Source: Helicostylum pulchrum (Eukaryota; Mucoromycota; Mucoromycetes; Mucorales; Mucoraceae). Taken from it: a stretch of 64,000 nt of DNA. The position numbers were made by a program, and so were the translations under genes. This document shows positions 12,201 to 22,814 of the stretch, in pieces (position 1 is the stretch's first letter; every line of letters begins with the position of its first letter). The notes under the pieces are model-generated. The model worked only from the letters and a program-made list of their open reading frames with translations, searched no databases and was not told where the DNA came from. The stretch covers positions 62,001-126,000 of the forward strand of contig JAIXMO010000014.1 of NCBI GenBank assembly GCA_025677825.1, in the 5' to 3' direction.

Positions 12201-12822
12201 TATTATCCAACAAGGCTGGATTCTGTGACGCAACTTGAGGTGGTTGATCTACTCGGGCAGACTTGGATTTATTCATTTTTTCAGCTTCCAATCGCTTTTT
12301 AAACTCACTACGATGAACAGGTTTAGGAAATCCGTCCTTTTGTCCACGAGAAGTCCGTTTTTCTTGCATATTAGGTAAACTAGGGGCCTTTACTTCCTTG
12401 ACATCATGTTCTGTAATATCACCCAATACTTTACCTAACAAAGAAGTAAGATCGATCATTTTCTTCGTCACCGGTACATGAGGTTCGGGATTAGGGTCCA
12501 TGACAGGTTCATATTCTGACTCTTCTTTTTCTTCTTCTATACGTGTATTATGACTAGTCGAGCTATCTTCTAAACCTGGCATGGGTGTTTCTTCTAAACT
12601 GGGCATGGCGCTTTCTAAAGTAGGCATGACAGGTTTCTCGGAAGCCGGTTCACTGGCTGCTAAACGTTCTGCAAATAAACTACGTTTAGGCGTATCCATA
12701 ACAGGCGCGGATTTACGATACACTTTGGCCGAAGGCATTTGCTCCTTATCGAAGAATTCTTGTTGCAGTCTTTCTAAGTCATCGTCGTCGACATTAAACG
12801 TTGGTCGTGTAAATTTACTCAT
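9262..12822 (-). CDS. rpap1: RNA polymerase II-associated protein 1 (RPAP1/Rba50)
   Basis: A single uninterrupted exon of 1186 codons, unusual in this intron-rich window. The N-terminus has the short RPAP1_N-type motif (RMNGMSEQELAEAREEIMST-like, about 215-245), and the conserved RPAP1_C block KVRFDLQGHII...YKGLHHHGDEPEKAGYTL occurs near residues 345-385. The remainder is helical, HEAT-like sequence to the C-terminus. RPAP1/Rba50 is an assembly and nuclear-import factor for RNA polymerase II that bridges the polymerase to chaperones in the cytoplasm. The length agrees with metazoan and plant RPAP1 (about 1.2-1.5 k residues) and exceeds yeast Rba50. The start MSKFTRPTFNVDDDDLE matches the conserved N-terminal region. 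It is divergently transcribed from elg1. Confidence 0.93.
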   Translation of the reverse strand: MSKFTRPTFNVDDDDLERLQQEFFDKEQMPSAKVYRKSAPVMDTPKRSLFAERLAASEPASEKPVMPTLESAMPSLEETPMPGLEDSSTSHNTRIEEEKEESEYEPVMDPNPEPHVPVTKKMIDLTSLLGKVLGDITEHDVKEVKAPSLPNMQEKRTSRGQKDGFPKPVHRSEFKKRLEAEKMNKSKSARVDQPPQVASQNPALLDNTLFDNENDQRINGMSEQELAEAREEIMSTLSPESIALLMKGLKAKSNKENKPEEEAKPKKEKKVCFEQQVQDKDDLLEMKRQYYADVPAENEKLAWMDNRFLTADIKAQEAKRLKELEFENNEAHASEAEKVYRKVRFDLQGHIIDQNKDISVYKGLHHHGDEPEKAGYTLAELFYLARSQVPSQRSMVLTTLGRIIKQAKMHKDQVVWTHVLTVFTAKEHSASIYLRSALDDRNLIVLVSAIDALSALVLDDEAIWEQSLLHADEFNKFLGHLVRPILPPGVSEMKRKGLNDKLTELVDRVRQTSGQNTSTEEEQRDDAALAERDLMRGLIKMDILPRIRYLLSGDLVEMDPTSVERLVRILVRLAEAGQDVCEAIEEEELLEPVILWGLINTKWPMTDEVQHNKSSYPSLASVRLLTVLAQGSKQIAESIVEKATITLRFLVSSPDAACHSMKQRAYALQLETLKLIRVLACYGFIVPTLEDLHEPVMSWLRACLSGKCTELDSTRAATAIGLLEVLLHCAADPHKTTPAHAIDWHQPTSYLFAVTAVLRASRAKQDQSLYESALGYLGAWATYLNKFTNCTSSDIEEIWKAVIEEDANFESGNSVALGYTTTTNHVLRYIQFIVAYASLKKCVYSKDAYKRLLSAQLIHWLKQDYAKDMLSRYAFWLWLKHCKEKEKCWGMSLGLAELESGMRGTHTGTVETWLAQDLLQLCLSTKTLGDLTASLGPFYFEHDENNVAISKSIFELDGRLLKTFMYTRKEEENQVENQALSTLEASAFILSPIDGLYHLDKSKVAQRIQDDAATVVANTMELSTKLFYTSDIDHDVAIITMMKIFLIGDREGRMAGMESEREIFWDDRVSKDISQWLDYLCRIKTNLAGLEKAWRRSSEYIRQAQVPFFQFYQSFVAQYAAVSFGHHGFARLLVYLVTQIDVIDYRHLIFSDYRDILPTLKVTKEQVPPLTVKDWEQLSNAGLKLL

Positions 12823-13518
12823 AATTACAGGTAAAAGAAAACAAGCTTTTTTTTTCTAAGAAAGAATTTTTTTTTTGTAATCTATTTAATCAACGGAGCT
12901 TCAACGAGGAAAGGCTTTTAGCTGTCACTTCCAAGTACATATTTCAGTTAAAAAACCCTTTAGCTCTCTTATATCTTATACTTGCAGTACCGGCCTTACA
13001 CTATCAACCCTCTGTATACATTATTTACACTTGTTAAATTAACCAAAAACAGTTATATTGTACGTTATCCTGTTTTTTTAGAAAAAACAAAAGCTGCCGG
13101 CATTTGCTTAAAGTAAGATATTACATGAAATAACAACATCAGCTTAAATATAAGAGGCTTTTAACACTGTAATGGATAATATAACCGTCGTTATAAGGAG
13201 TGATTTTAAGTTATTTTTAGTATGTAGTTTATGCATGCTACTTTGGTTCTAAAAAAGCTGAAACAAGACCTCTATTTTCGTTTCGCTACTACAGCGGTTA
13301 TTTTCAATCATTTAATCCTAATTGCATTGTGGATACGGTTACATTTTCCCTAAGATATAATTATGTTGTAAGCAGTAAAAGAGTGCTGCAGCAAGAAAAA
13401 AAAACAGTGTCAGTGACCGCTCATTTTACTTTGATTTTCTCCAGCAACGATTTTTTTTTTTGGTTAACGCGATATATACACGTTTTTTTTCTTATATTCT
13501 TTTTTTGTCGTTGTCAAA
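12823..13518. other. Divergent promoter region between rpap1 and elg1
   Basis: About 700 bp between two opposite start codons with T-rich tracts near both starts. No extra gene was recognised; the short plus-strand ORF at 13329 runs into the elg1 5' leader and is not credible. Confidence 0.5.
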
Positions 13519-15888
13519 ATGTCGAAATCAGTACCGAAAAGATCTATTAAAGATCACTTTGCAGTTGTTCCAAAAGAACCAAAGAAAGAAATCAAAATCC
13601 ACCCTCTGTTTTTAAAGAAGCCCAAAGTCGAAGAGAAAGTCTCGCCATCGCCCCAACAACCGGAACCTACAACAAAAGCTACACTAGAACCTACTACAAA
13701 GGGAAAAGCTACGCCTGAGCCTACAAAGTCTATGGAGCCTATAAAAGCTACGGTAACAGCACCGATAAAGTCAGTTGAGAGCTTACCTACTAAACAGCCA
13801 AGTAAACACCGTACGAGACGCCCTCAAAAGCAAACACCCCAATTTGATACCCACGATTACTTTATCCGTCAAAAACTCAAACGAGAAAGCCAGCGGTTGG
13901 TACCACCACCACCTAAACATTTTACGGCACGCGCACCGCCGCTTGATCGAGATGCAATTGAGAAACGTATGAATCAAGAATATCCTCGTTGGAAAAAAGA
14001 TATTCGGTGCCAAACTTTTTTCGATAATATGATGTTAAAAGACAATACGAATCGCAAAGTGATGTGGTGTGATAAGTACAGACCAGATCGAGTCGAAGGA
14101 TTATTAGGCTATGTTCCGGATTTTGAGTACTTGAGAAATTGGTTAAATGTTTTAAAGATACAAAAGGATGCAAGTAAAAAAGCAACATTGGAAGGTAACG
14201 AACAGGTGTATAATGTCATTTTAATGGTAGGTGGACACGGTACTGGTAAAACTGCCGCTGCTTATACTACAGCAAAGGAAACTGGGTATACTGTATTTGA
14301 AATCAATTCATCGACTCGACGTGCTGGTAAAGATGTAGCCAGGTTGGTAGGAGAAATGACAGCCAGTCACTTGGTACGATTCGATCATCAAGCTAAAAAG
14401 AGAAAGCGAGGAGAAACGATTATTATGAGAGATACAGTAAAGAAGCCAAAAAGGATTGATATTGCAATGCATTTTAAACGCATGCTTACTATGGCTACAA
14501 AAGAAACAACAGATGCAGAGGTAAAAGAGGTTGTTTATGTGGAGCCTAAAAAAGAAGAGAATGACATAGTGATGGAAGATGAGGATGATGATGAGGAGGA
14601 GGATGATGAAGAACCAGCCCTATCATGTGATAATATAATAAAAGACCAACATAAACAAAGTTTAGTTTTACTAGAAGAAGTCGATATTCTATTTGAAGAA
14701 GACAAGGGGTTTTGGCCTGCAGTGATTGATTTATGTCATAAAAGTAAAAGGCCAATTATTATGACTTGCAACGGTAAATATATAATACACGTACGAATAT
14801 ACACAAAGATATTTATAAAGAAAAGGGTCATATACAATGTAGATTCATCACAAATTCCTTTTGATCATTTAAACATACAAAGCACCATTTATTTAGATGA
14901 ACCTGAAAAAGACAGTCTATTACCATACTTGCAATTGATTTGTTATTCAGAAAATGGAATTGTGGAACCATATGATTTAGAATTTTTGTGTGAACTATAT
15001 CATTACGATACACGAAAAATGATAGATACGTTGCAGTTGTGGCTGGATAGTAGTGACAATCGACACCTTTTTGCCAAAGTAATGGGATTTAACGATTTGT
15101 TATATAACGATGATAGCGATGGATTGTTATTATTAATGGATAGATTAAAAGGTTCAAGCGGTCAAACCAAGGAATTATGTATAAAGTATTACAAACAAGA
15201 AAAGAAACAAGATGTTGAAAAGGAGGTCATGGGAATTGAGTCTATATATAAAATGATGGAGTCTGCAGCTTATGCAGACGCATGGGTAGGTTTAACACCA
15301 AAGCAAAGGCATCAAGTAAGTTAATAATAATCACGCTGTTATTATTTGCTACTTAAAAAAATACAATGTATATATATTAGATTTACGATATTGATCAGTA
15401 TGATGATAAAGCGGACATGATGAATAACAACTCTTTTTTCATCTATAAAAATCCAACCAATCTAGACCGTTGTGAACTGGGTGAGATAATTGAAAACTCA
15501 ATTTCGGTCATGAATTTACCTTGTACTAGTAACAATTTGTCGGCATGGTCAAGTCATTGGGAACCTTTGTGCAACCAAAGGTAAGAAAAAACTTTTTTTT
15601 CTTAAAATACACACATAAAAATAAATCCCACACATATCGTACACACAAAAAAAAAAAAAAAGTAAGGATAGGTTAAATGAATGTATTGAGATCGTATCAC
15701 CATTACTAAACTGGCCTCTTATTAACGAAAAGTTAATAATGATGGAATATATGCCAAATATAAGAAGTATGTGTCTCTTTGATCAAGGCGTTGCTGGTAA
15801 AGGAAGAACAGCAAGAAGTAGAAGGAAAATTAGATATATTAAATTAGATGAGGATTCAAGACATGAAATAAATTGGCAACAAATATAA
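13519..15888 (+). CDS. elg1: RFC-like clamp unloader subunit Elg1/ATAD5
   Basis: Four exons (13519-14773, 14843-15315, 15381-15580, 15663-15888) give 717 residues. After a basic, Pro/Thr-rich disordered N-terminus comes WCDKYRP (about 188), the box found at the start of RFC AAA+ domains. Next are Walker A GGHGTGKTA (about 238-246), an INSSTRRAGKDV block typical of Elg1, and the atypical Walker B LLEEVD. The acidic insert before it (DEDDDDEEEDDEE) also occurs in family members. Elg1 replaces Rfc1 in an RFC-like complex that unloads PCNA after replication and protects genome stability. The protein is near yeast Elg1 in size and far shorter than human ATAD5. The acceptor of the last exon is chosen at 15662 because the alternative AG at 15666 leads to an immediate stop. 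Confidence 0.9.
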
Positions 15889-16111
15889 ACAATACACAAG
15901 CCTTCTCTCCCACCCTCACCCTCCCTCACCCTCCTTCGTTTGTCAAATATTTGCATTTGTTAACTTGCCTTTTTTTTTTTGTACTTCTTCCCATTTTTTA
16001 TTTAAACCCGTTTTTTTTTTTTCTTTTCTCTTTCCCTCTTCTTTTCCCTTTCTTTTCCCTCTTTTTTGACTAACAGTTTTTTTCTTTTTTTTTAAATAAA
16101 TAAAAAAAAAA
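15889..16111. other. Short intergenic region, pyrimidine-rich on the plus strand
   Basis: A long C/T-rich run (about 15900-16090) lies directly before the LIM-RhoGAP start codon. It probably serves as the core promoter or 5' leader of that gene. Confidence 0.4.
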
Positions 16112-19100
16112 ATGTCAATACAAGATGGAATGGCGACACGAACTTTACAACGAAAATCTTTATCAGTTTGCCCTAAATGTAACGAAAAGTGCTTAAAAGA
16201 AGAAGGCGAAATAGTTAGAGCTTTTAATCATGTATACCATTACAAATGCTTTATTTGTGAGGTAAATAATAATAATGGATAATATAGGGGGAAAACCAGG
16301 GGGAATAGAATGATTTAATAGGGGGCTAAAATATAACAATTAGGATTGTCAAGAACCAGTAGCACAAAATTACTATGCTATTACATGTGAAGAAAAGAAT
16401 CGCACTAGTAGAAAGAAACTCGTTGTATGTGAATATCATCATTTGAAACGATTAGGTCTAATCTGTTTAAAATGCAATAAACCAATTACTACTTCAGAAC
16501 AAAAATTTCATCCTCAATGTATTCAATGTCCTTTATGCGTTACACCAACTGTATCTCAATATGAACATAAAGGAACGAGCTATTGCAGACTACATTACTC
16601 TTTAATACCAGACACACATTGCAATGGTTGCGATCAAGCAATTTTAAAGCAATTTGTTGAACATAGAGATATGCCAAATTTTATTTGGCATCCTGAATGT
16701 TATATGATATTCAAGTTTTGGGGTATCAAACTAGCACCAAATCCAACTACCATCACCACCACCACCACCACCACCACCAACAACAATAGTAGTAATAGTA
16801 GTAGTAGTAATTTAGACGTGATTGCAATTCAAAATCAGTTGCATCAAAAAGTAAATCGTGTTTGGACTGACTTATCTTCATTTGAAGAATCTTCTGCCAA
16901 CTGTATTTCGGACATGTTATTAAATGTTGCCGCTGGTGCTTACTTGGAAGGTATAAGAATGGCTAACCAATTTATTATGCATTTACATGTACTATTCTCT
17001 GCTTTAGATGGTATCAATACTCATTTGCATCAAAATATTGATTGTCATACTGAAGCTCATCTTGTATGTCAACAAATGACTCGATTCTTTCAATTATTAA
17101 CAGTACCATCAAAACCCGATATTGGAATCACTCAAGAATTACTTTCACTTGTCACTGGATTAGCTCAAAATTTGAAATCTTTGATTAGAATTGGACTTGA
17201 TGCTGCATTACATTTGGTAAGAATTCATTTTCTTATTATAGTTTATTTACCTTTCTCGTATTTTCTTAATAAAAAAAAATCACTTACTCACAAACACATG
17301 CATCTATTTTTTTTTATTTATTTTTTACTACTACTTTTTTTTCTTTTTGCGCTTCTTTTTATGTTCTCTCTCTTTCTTTTTTTAAATACATATATATATA
17401 ACACGCATATATATATTACACAATACATATAAATAAAAAAAGGAACGAGACCTTGGTGTTCAAAATGCGATACCTCAATTTTTAAATCAACTCTTGGAAT
17501 TGGAAAAGAAACGTGTTTGGATTGCTGGTCGATATTGGTTTAAAGACCCTCCATTGGCCGATCAAGATTATTTAACAAGTGCAACTGCTGGCCAATGTAA
17601 TTCTTGTCATTTACTTATTGAAGATACCGACTGCTATCAAAATTCGACTCTACATTTAAGGTGGCACCCCTCTTGTTTTTCTTGTATTACTTGTTCAATG
17701 CCATTGGATGAAAATTCTGCTTTATTAAATAATGCTACCTTATACTGTCAAGCATGTTGTACCACTGATGCACAAACTTGTACTCATGTCACTTTACTGC
17801 AACAATATTTATATAGTCTCAAGTTGTATTTAGCTAGGTTATCTTCTTTATCCTCTTCTTCTACTTCTACGACATTTATTGGAGGTATACTTTTTTTTTT
17901 TTGTATTTACTTTTTTCTTTTTAAAACTAACAAAATGCTTTTTATAGCTGCTGATATACAAAAAAAATCTCCAAATGATTTAATTATGCCTGAAACAAAG
18001 AGGCAGCGCTCAATTTTACGTATGCTTGGACATCGAACACAACCACAACCACCAAAACCTGATTTAAACCGATTGGAATCCGTTCAGCTGGGTCAAATTC
18101 AGCGTACTTCTTCAACAACATTAGAAGAAATTCCAAAGTTTGCAAACAAGAAAAAATCAAAAAAACTAGTGATATCAACAGAGAATACGCCATGCCAAAC
18201 ATCACCTATTTCTCCACTGCCTTTATCACCTGGCCCAATGTCGTCAAAGACAGCAAAACGATTAACTAGTAGTATCCGACGTACTTTCAGTACCAATACT
18301 TATTCGCCTACAACAAGACAAAGAATCTCATTATACGGTGTATTCGATCGTAGGAAAGCGCGAAGAGCCTCCGTGCTAACATTAGATGACGCAGGACGGA
18401 CGAAAACGAAAATAATATACTTGCCTACATTAACTCCTATGCAAGATTTTATTGTTCGACATGTTTCTCTTATCACTATACAACCTTTATTAATACCTCC
18501 TCACTCACTGGATGAATTGATCGATTTAATTGAGCTAAATAAAAAGAAAAAGCACCATTTAGATTCTAATCATCATCATCATAACCCTGCTTCAGCGCTT
18601 TGGAGTAAATTAATTACCCATATAAAAACTTCAAAGACAACAACGAATACAAATAATCAAAATTTATCAATCAACAAAACTTTTGGTGTGCCTTTATCTA
18701 TACTGGTAATTAGAGACCATCAAGAACAAGAAAATGAACAAGGTGTAACATTACGTGACTTTGCTCCGGCTATGGCTGCATGTTTTTCTGATAATGCATT
18801 AATACCTATTTTTGTAAAAAGTTGTATTATGGCTATATTACAATCAGGTAAAAAAAAAAAAAACTTTTATTAAAATCTACAAAAAAAAAAAAAGTTCTAA
18901 CTTGTGTTTTGCACTCTATTAGATATGTCGATTGAAGGTGTATTCCGAAAGAATGGAAATATTCGACACTTGCGAGATATATCCGAAACCATTGATAACA
19001 CCAATTCCACACAATTCGAACGCTTAATATCCAGCGAAAACCCTGTACAATTAGCATCACTATTAAAACGATTTTTAAGAGAATTACCAGAACCACTCAT

Positions 19101-19804
19101 GACTTTTTCGCTGTACAAGCTATTTGTTGAATGCGGCAAAACTTTACCTCAACGATTATTGAGCGATAGGAAAAAGCTATTACACCTTGCATGCTGTTTG
19201 TTACCTAAACCAAACCGTGATACTATGTTGTTGTTATTCACTTGTTTGAAATGGGTGGCAACATTTAGTGATGATAACAAAATGGACATTCATAATTTGG
19301 CATGCGTTATTGCGCCTAGTATCTTGTATGATAAAGCTTCGCGTGATGCACGCGTAACTGCAGATCTTCGAAACGGGGCTCGAGAAGAAATCAATGTAAT
19401 TGAAACATTAATAAGAGAAGTAGACCAACTATCTGTTGTAAGTAAAAAAAAAAAAAAGCAAACCTACATATACTTTTTTTTTTTTTAATTAAACCCTTTT
19501 TTTTTTGCAGGTACCTTCTGATTTAACATTATTATCATTACAAGACAATGTAAATCAAGACACGTCAGACTTGAACTCTCGCTATTTTATAAGGCACTAT
19601 ACTCAGCTACTAGCAGATTTCAACAACAGAAAATCGAAAAGCGAAAATAATAGTCCTGTATCAGCAACAGGAACATCTAAAAAATTAACTCAATCTTCAC
19701 TACTATTAAAGCATCAAATCGGTGTACCGAAAGCAAAAGATATAACAACTACACCTACTAAAGGAAGAAGAACCTCTTGGATTCCTGGTTTAGCAAAAAA
19801 GTGA
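16112..19804 (+). CDS. LIM-domain Rho GTPase-activating protein (Rga1/Rga2 type)
   Basis: Six exons (16112-16261, 16344-17216, 17443-17884, 17948-18847, 18923-19437, 19511-19804) give 1057 residues. LIM1 starts CPKCNEKC, with HYKCFICEDC across intron 1 and CEYH at its end. LIM2 is CLKCNKP...HPQCIQCPLC...CRLH. CNGCDQ...HPECY then resembles half a LIM. A further full LIM, CNSCHLL...HPSCFSCITC...CQAC, follows about residues 360-415. The C-terminal RhoGAP domain (about 740-960) contains IEGVFRKNGN with the arginine finger, LLKRFLRELPEPL and the NKMDIHNLACVIAPS signature. The protein should stimulate GTP hydrolysis by Cdc42/Rho at sites of polarity. A Thr/Asn/Ser microsatellite-encoded linker (TITTTTTTTTNNNSSNSS) separates LIM parts. 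An extra exon-sized disordered region precedes the GAP domain. Confidence 0.92.
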
Positions 19805-20286
19805 TTTCATTATTACTATTATTATTACTTATATACTATTTTTATAATTATTCTTCTTTTAACTATATTACTATTACCAGTCCGAAAAAAAAAAATGCAT
19901 AATTAAAAATCTTTACCCGTGTAATTAAAAAAAAAGAGAAACCGTCGTTTAATACGGCGATGTGATATATTAACCTCTGCAATAGACAATATGTTCTTGG
20001 AGGCATTGGTGTCTCTTTTTCCAAAGCCCTCTGCAATTTTTTTTTTTTTTTTTGCAGGCCAACACACTCTGTTATTTTTAGCGGCATTGAGAGAATCTGC
20101 ACTGCACTTGCTACAAATTTCTAGAAGCTTTGAATTGGAACGATCCGCTCAATTATTATAGTATGGTGACTTTTTTTTTACTGTGTATGTAGGTGTATAT
20201 GTGTGTATGTGTACGTTTTATTACGATTAAAAAAAAAACTACATGCGAGGTTTTTCTATATTTACAAAAATATCTAATATCTAATT
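19805..20286. other. Convergent intergenic region between the RhoGAP gene and dnm1
   Basis: AT-rich, with poly(T) near 20038-20053. It should contain both 3' ends. No gene was recognised. Confidence 0.5.
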
Positions 20287-22814
20287 TTACATGACTTCAC
20301 TAATAAGAGTAAATACATTTTTATAAATATCCAACATGGCTTTACACCTTTCTCTTTCAGATGCAATGTTGGGGTCTTCTTTTAAGAGAGGATCAAATAA
20401 TTCCTCGCGATATAATGACGAAACCAGTCGATTTTGTACATTTTCTCTTGTAAAATTAACCAAAAGGTGCATAATCGCCTTTGGCACTAAATCCTGAATA
20501 GATTTTCTTACAATATTAAAGTACGCAGTGATTAAATAGCCTAAAAAAACAATGTAACAAATTTAGATATTTTGCTATTTATATAACAAGATGCGTTCTA
20601 CTTACGAATTAATTCCACTTCTTTATCATCTCTATCAGTGCCTTTTAATTTCATATCTTGTTGCATTTCATGTTGCATTATAGAAACACTACTAGCAAAA
20701 TTCTTTTCTAATGCCGCATCTTCATCTACAGATAATAATTGAGATAAACCAGACGGTTTGTTATTCGATTGAAAAAAGTAATTTAGAAAAGTATCTTTGG
20801 GAGGAGACTGATTTGTAGTAGTAGACACAGTCGAAGAGACGGACATGGAACGATGTCTAGTAGTAGTAGGCGGGTCACCACCATTCAACATCATTTGTTG
20901 ACGAGCTACCCTCTTCTTTTCAGCCATTTCTACTTCCTTGTGCCTCTTTTGCATTTCGAACAAGGCACCGGATGCACCAGGAAAATCAGGGTGATTTGTA
21001 TTGATATAAGCGCATTCTACTGCTATTAAACTTTCGACATATTCCGAGGAAGGCCCCGCTCTTTCTTGAAGCAATTCAGATACGACTTCAACTAATTTCA
21101 TGTGTAATTTAGGAAATCGAGTAATCTCTTTTGTTCCACACGTATGACAGATTTTGGATAGTTCTTCATAGGCTAAATTAACGCAACGTAAACTAGGAGC
21201 TTCGAGTAATTTAATTTGAGGTCGTACTAATAGATCAAAGGCTAATTCGGGAACAAATAATGAGCATCTGGGTCCTGTTGAGTTTCTAATAGCAGTGCGA
21301 ATATCTTCGTCAGTTAAATTAGCGCATGGATGAATTGAATCTAATGCAGTGCCAAAAATTGAATTAAATATAAAGTAGATACGAGCTCCGCCGGATAGCT
21401 CTTTGGTTGATATAGATGATGATGTACCATCAATAGACGATATAAATTCAGTCGAGAACATTGTTAATAATTTTAAAATTAATGAACCCTAATTATTATT
21501 ATTTTGGTTAGTCAACTTCCCTGATTTTTTTGACACTTTGTGTTGCAATTTTATCTTTTTTTTTTCTTTTTTTTTTACCCTGTGAATCGATCCTGCAAAT
21601 GCGGGATCACCGTATTGCGACAATTCATGCTGTGTTTGGCCGATTAAAGAACTCAATTTAGACCGAAGATCAGGTAATTTTTCTCGAATATGATTGATAA
21701 GGATCTAACCTCCCCCGCACATTTCTTAGCATACACTATTCATTTTATATATATATATATATAGCTTACCTGGTTTAACTGCTTTGATAAATACACTGAT
21801 CCGCATCGCTGAGAAATACCTCTGTATGAAGGATGTGTTTGGAAAAATAACTGTTCGGATTTCACTGCTTCTTCCAATGGTTTGTTTGTAATAATATCTT
21901 GTTGACTACGGTTAACGACGCCGATAAATCCCAGCTTTAACGGGAATGATTTCCCGGTCAAGACGTCTAATGCGTCGGTTCCAGCGTCCATTAGATCCAG
22001 TTTGGTTAATACTCCCATCGTCCTTTTTCCTTCTGGATCTACTCTTCTTGCTAATTTCAAACTATCGGAGTTGGCCAAGTCTGCATTTGCAGGGGTCACA
22101 GCTAAAATGATACTACAAAAAGTGTTACATAAGAGAAGAGCAAAAAAGCGTATACGGGCTTTTTTTTTTTTTTGCATATATTTTTTTTTTCATTACCTGT
22201 TGGTTTTTGAAATATAATCTAATACTAGTTGTTTAATTTGAACATCAATATCATGAGGTTGATCACCTATATTCTTATATTAGTATTCTATATATCCTCT
22301 AAATAAAAAAATTACCTAATGGTAGCTACATGATTTTTTTTTAGTCTCACTGTAAAAAAAAAAAAAAAAAAAAAAGAAAGCTTACCTTTGTCAAACCCGG
22401 TAAATCAATAATAGTCAAATTGAGAACGTTCTTTGAATATATCTTCAAGTGAATAGGCGTTCTTGAAATACCCTTATTGGATCCAGCAACACGCTCAGTT
22501 TCGTTTGCAATTTCCGCTCTCACTTGAGAGAAATCGTAGTACTTTTGATGAGGCACATGTAAGAACTCTGCATAATCGTAAGCGTCCGGGTCGTTTCGAA
22601 TCGTCACTAGTTGCAAGACTAAAGGGCGACGTGTAACAATACCACTACCTCGAGGTAAAAAATCGCGCTGAACAATGTGCTCTAGTACTGAAGATTTTCC
22701 CGAACTTTGTTCTCCCACCGTGATAATCTGCGGTAGATCTAAGCTTTCATTACCTCCAATCGTCGTAAACGCATCTTGAATTTTGTTGATCAACGCAATT
22801 GTACTTTCAGACAT
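20287..22814 (-). CDS. dnm1: Dynamin-related GTPase of organelle fission (Dnm1/Drp1 type)
   Basis: Seven exons (22814-22386, 22325-22316, 22266-22197, 22112-21770, 21704-21579, 21488-20606, 20540-20287) give 704 residues. The G1 motif is GEQSSGKS (34-41), G3 is DLPG (137-140), and the G4-region TKLDLMD follows. The middle domain ([13 protein letters not shown], then [17 protein letters not shown]) and the C-terminal GED ([20 protein letters not shown]) are complete. [12 protein letters not shown] in the GTPase domain and DTFLNYFF in the insert favour Dnm1/Drp1 over Vps1. The protein constricts mitochondria and peroxisomes during division. Exon 2 is only 10 nt (CTACCATTAG). It supplies LPL plus the first base of Gly in the TK-LPLG-DQP switch loop and is flanked by AG and GT. 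No PH domain is present, as expected. Confidence 0.94.
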
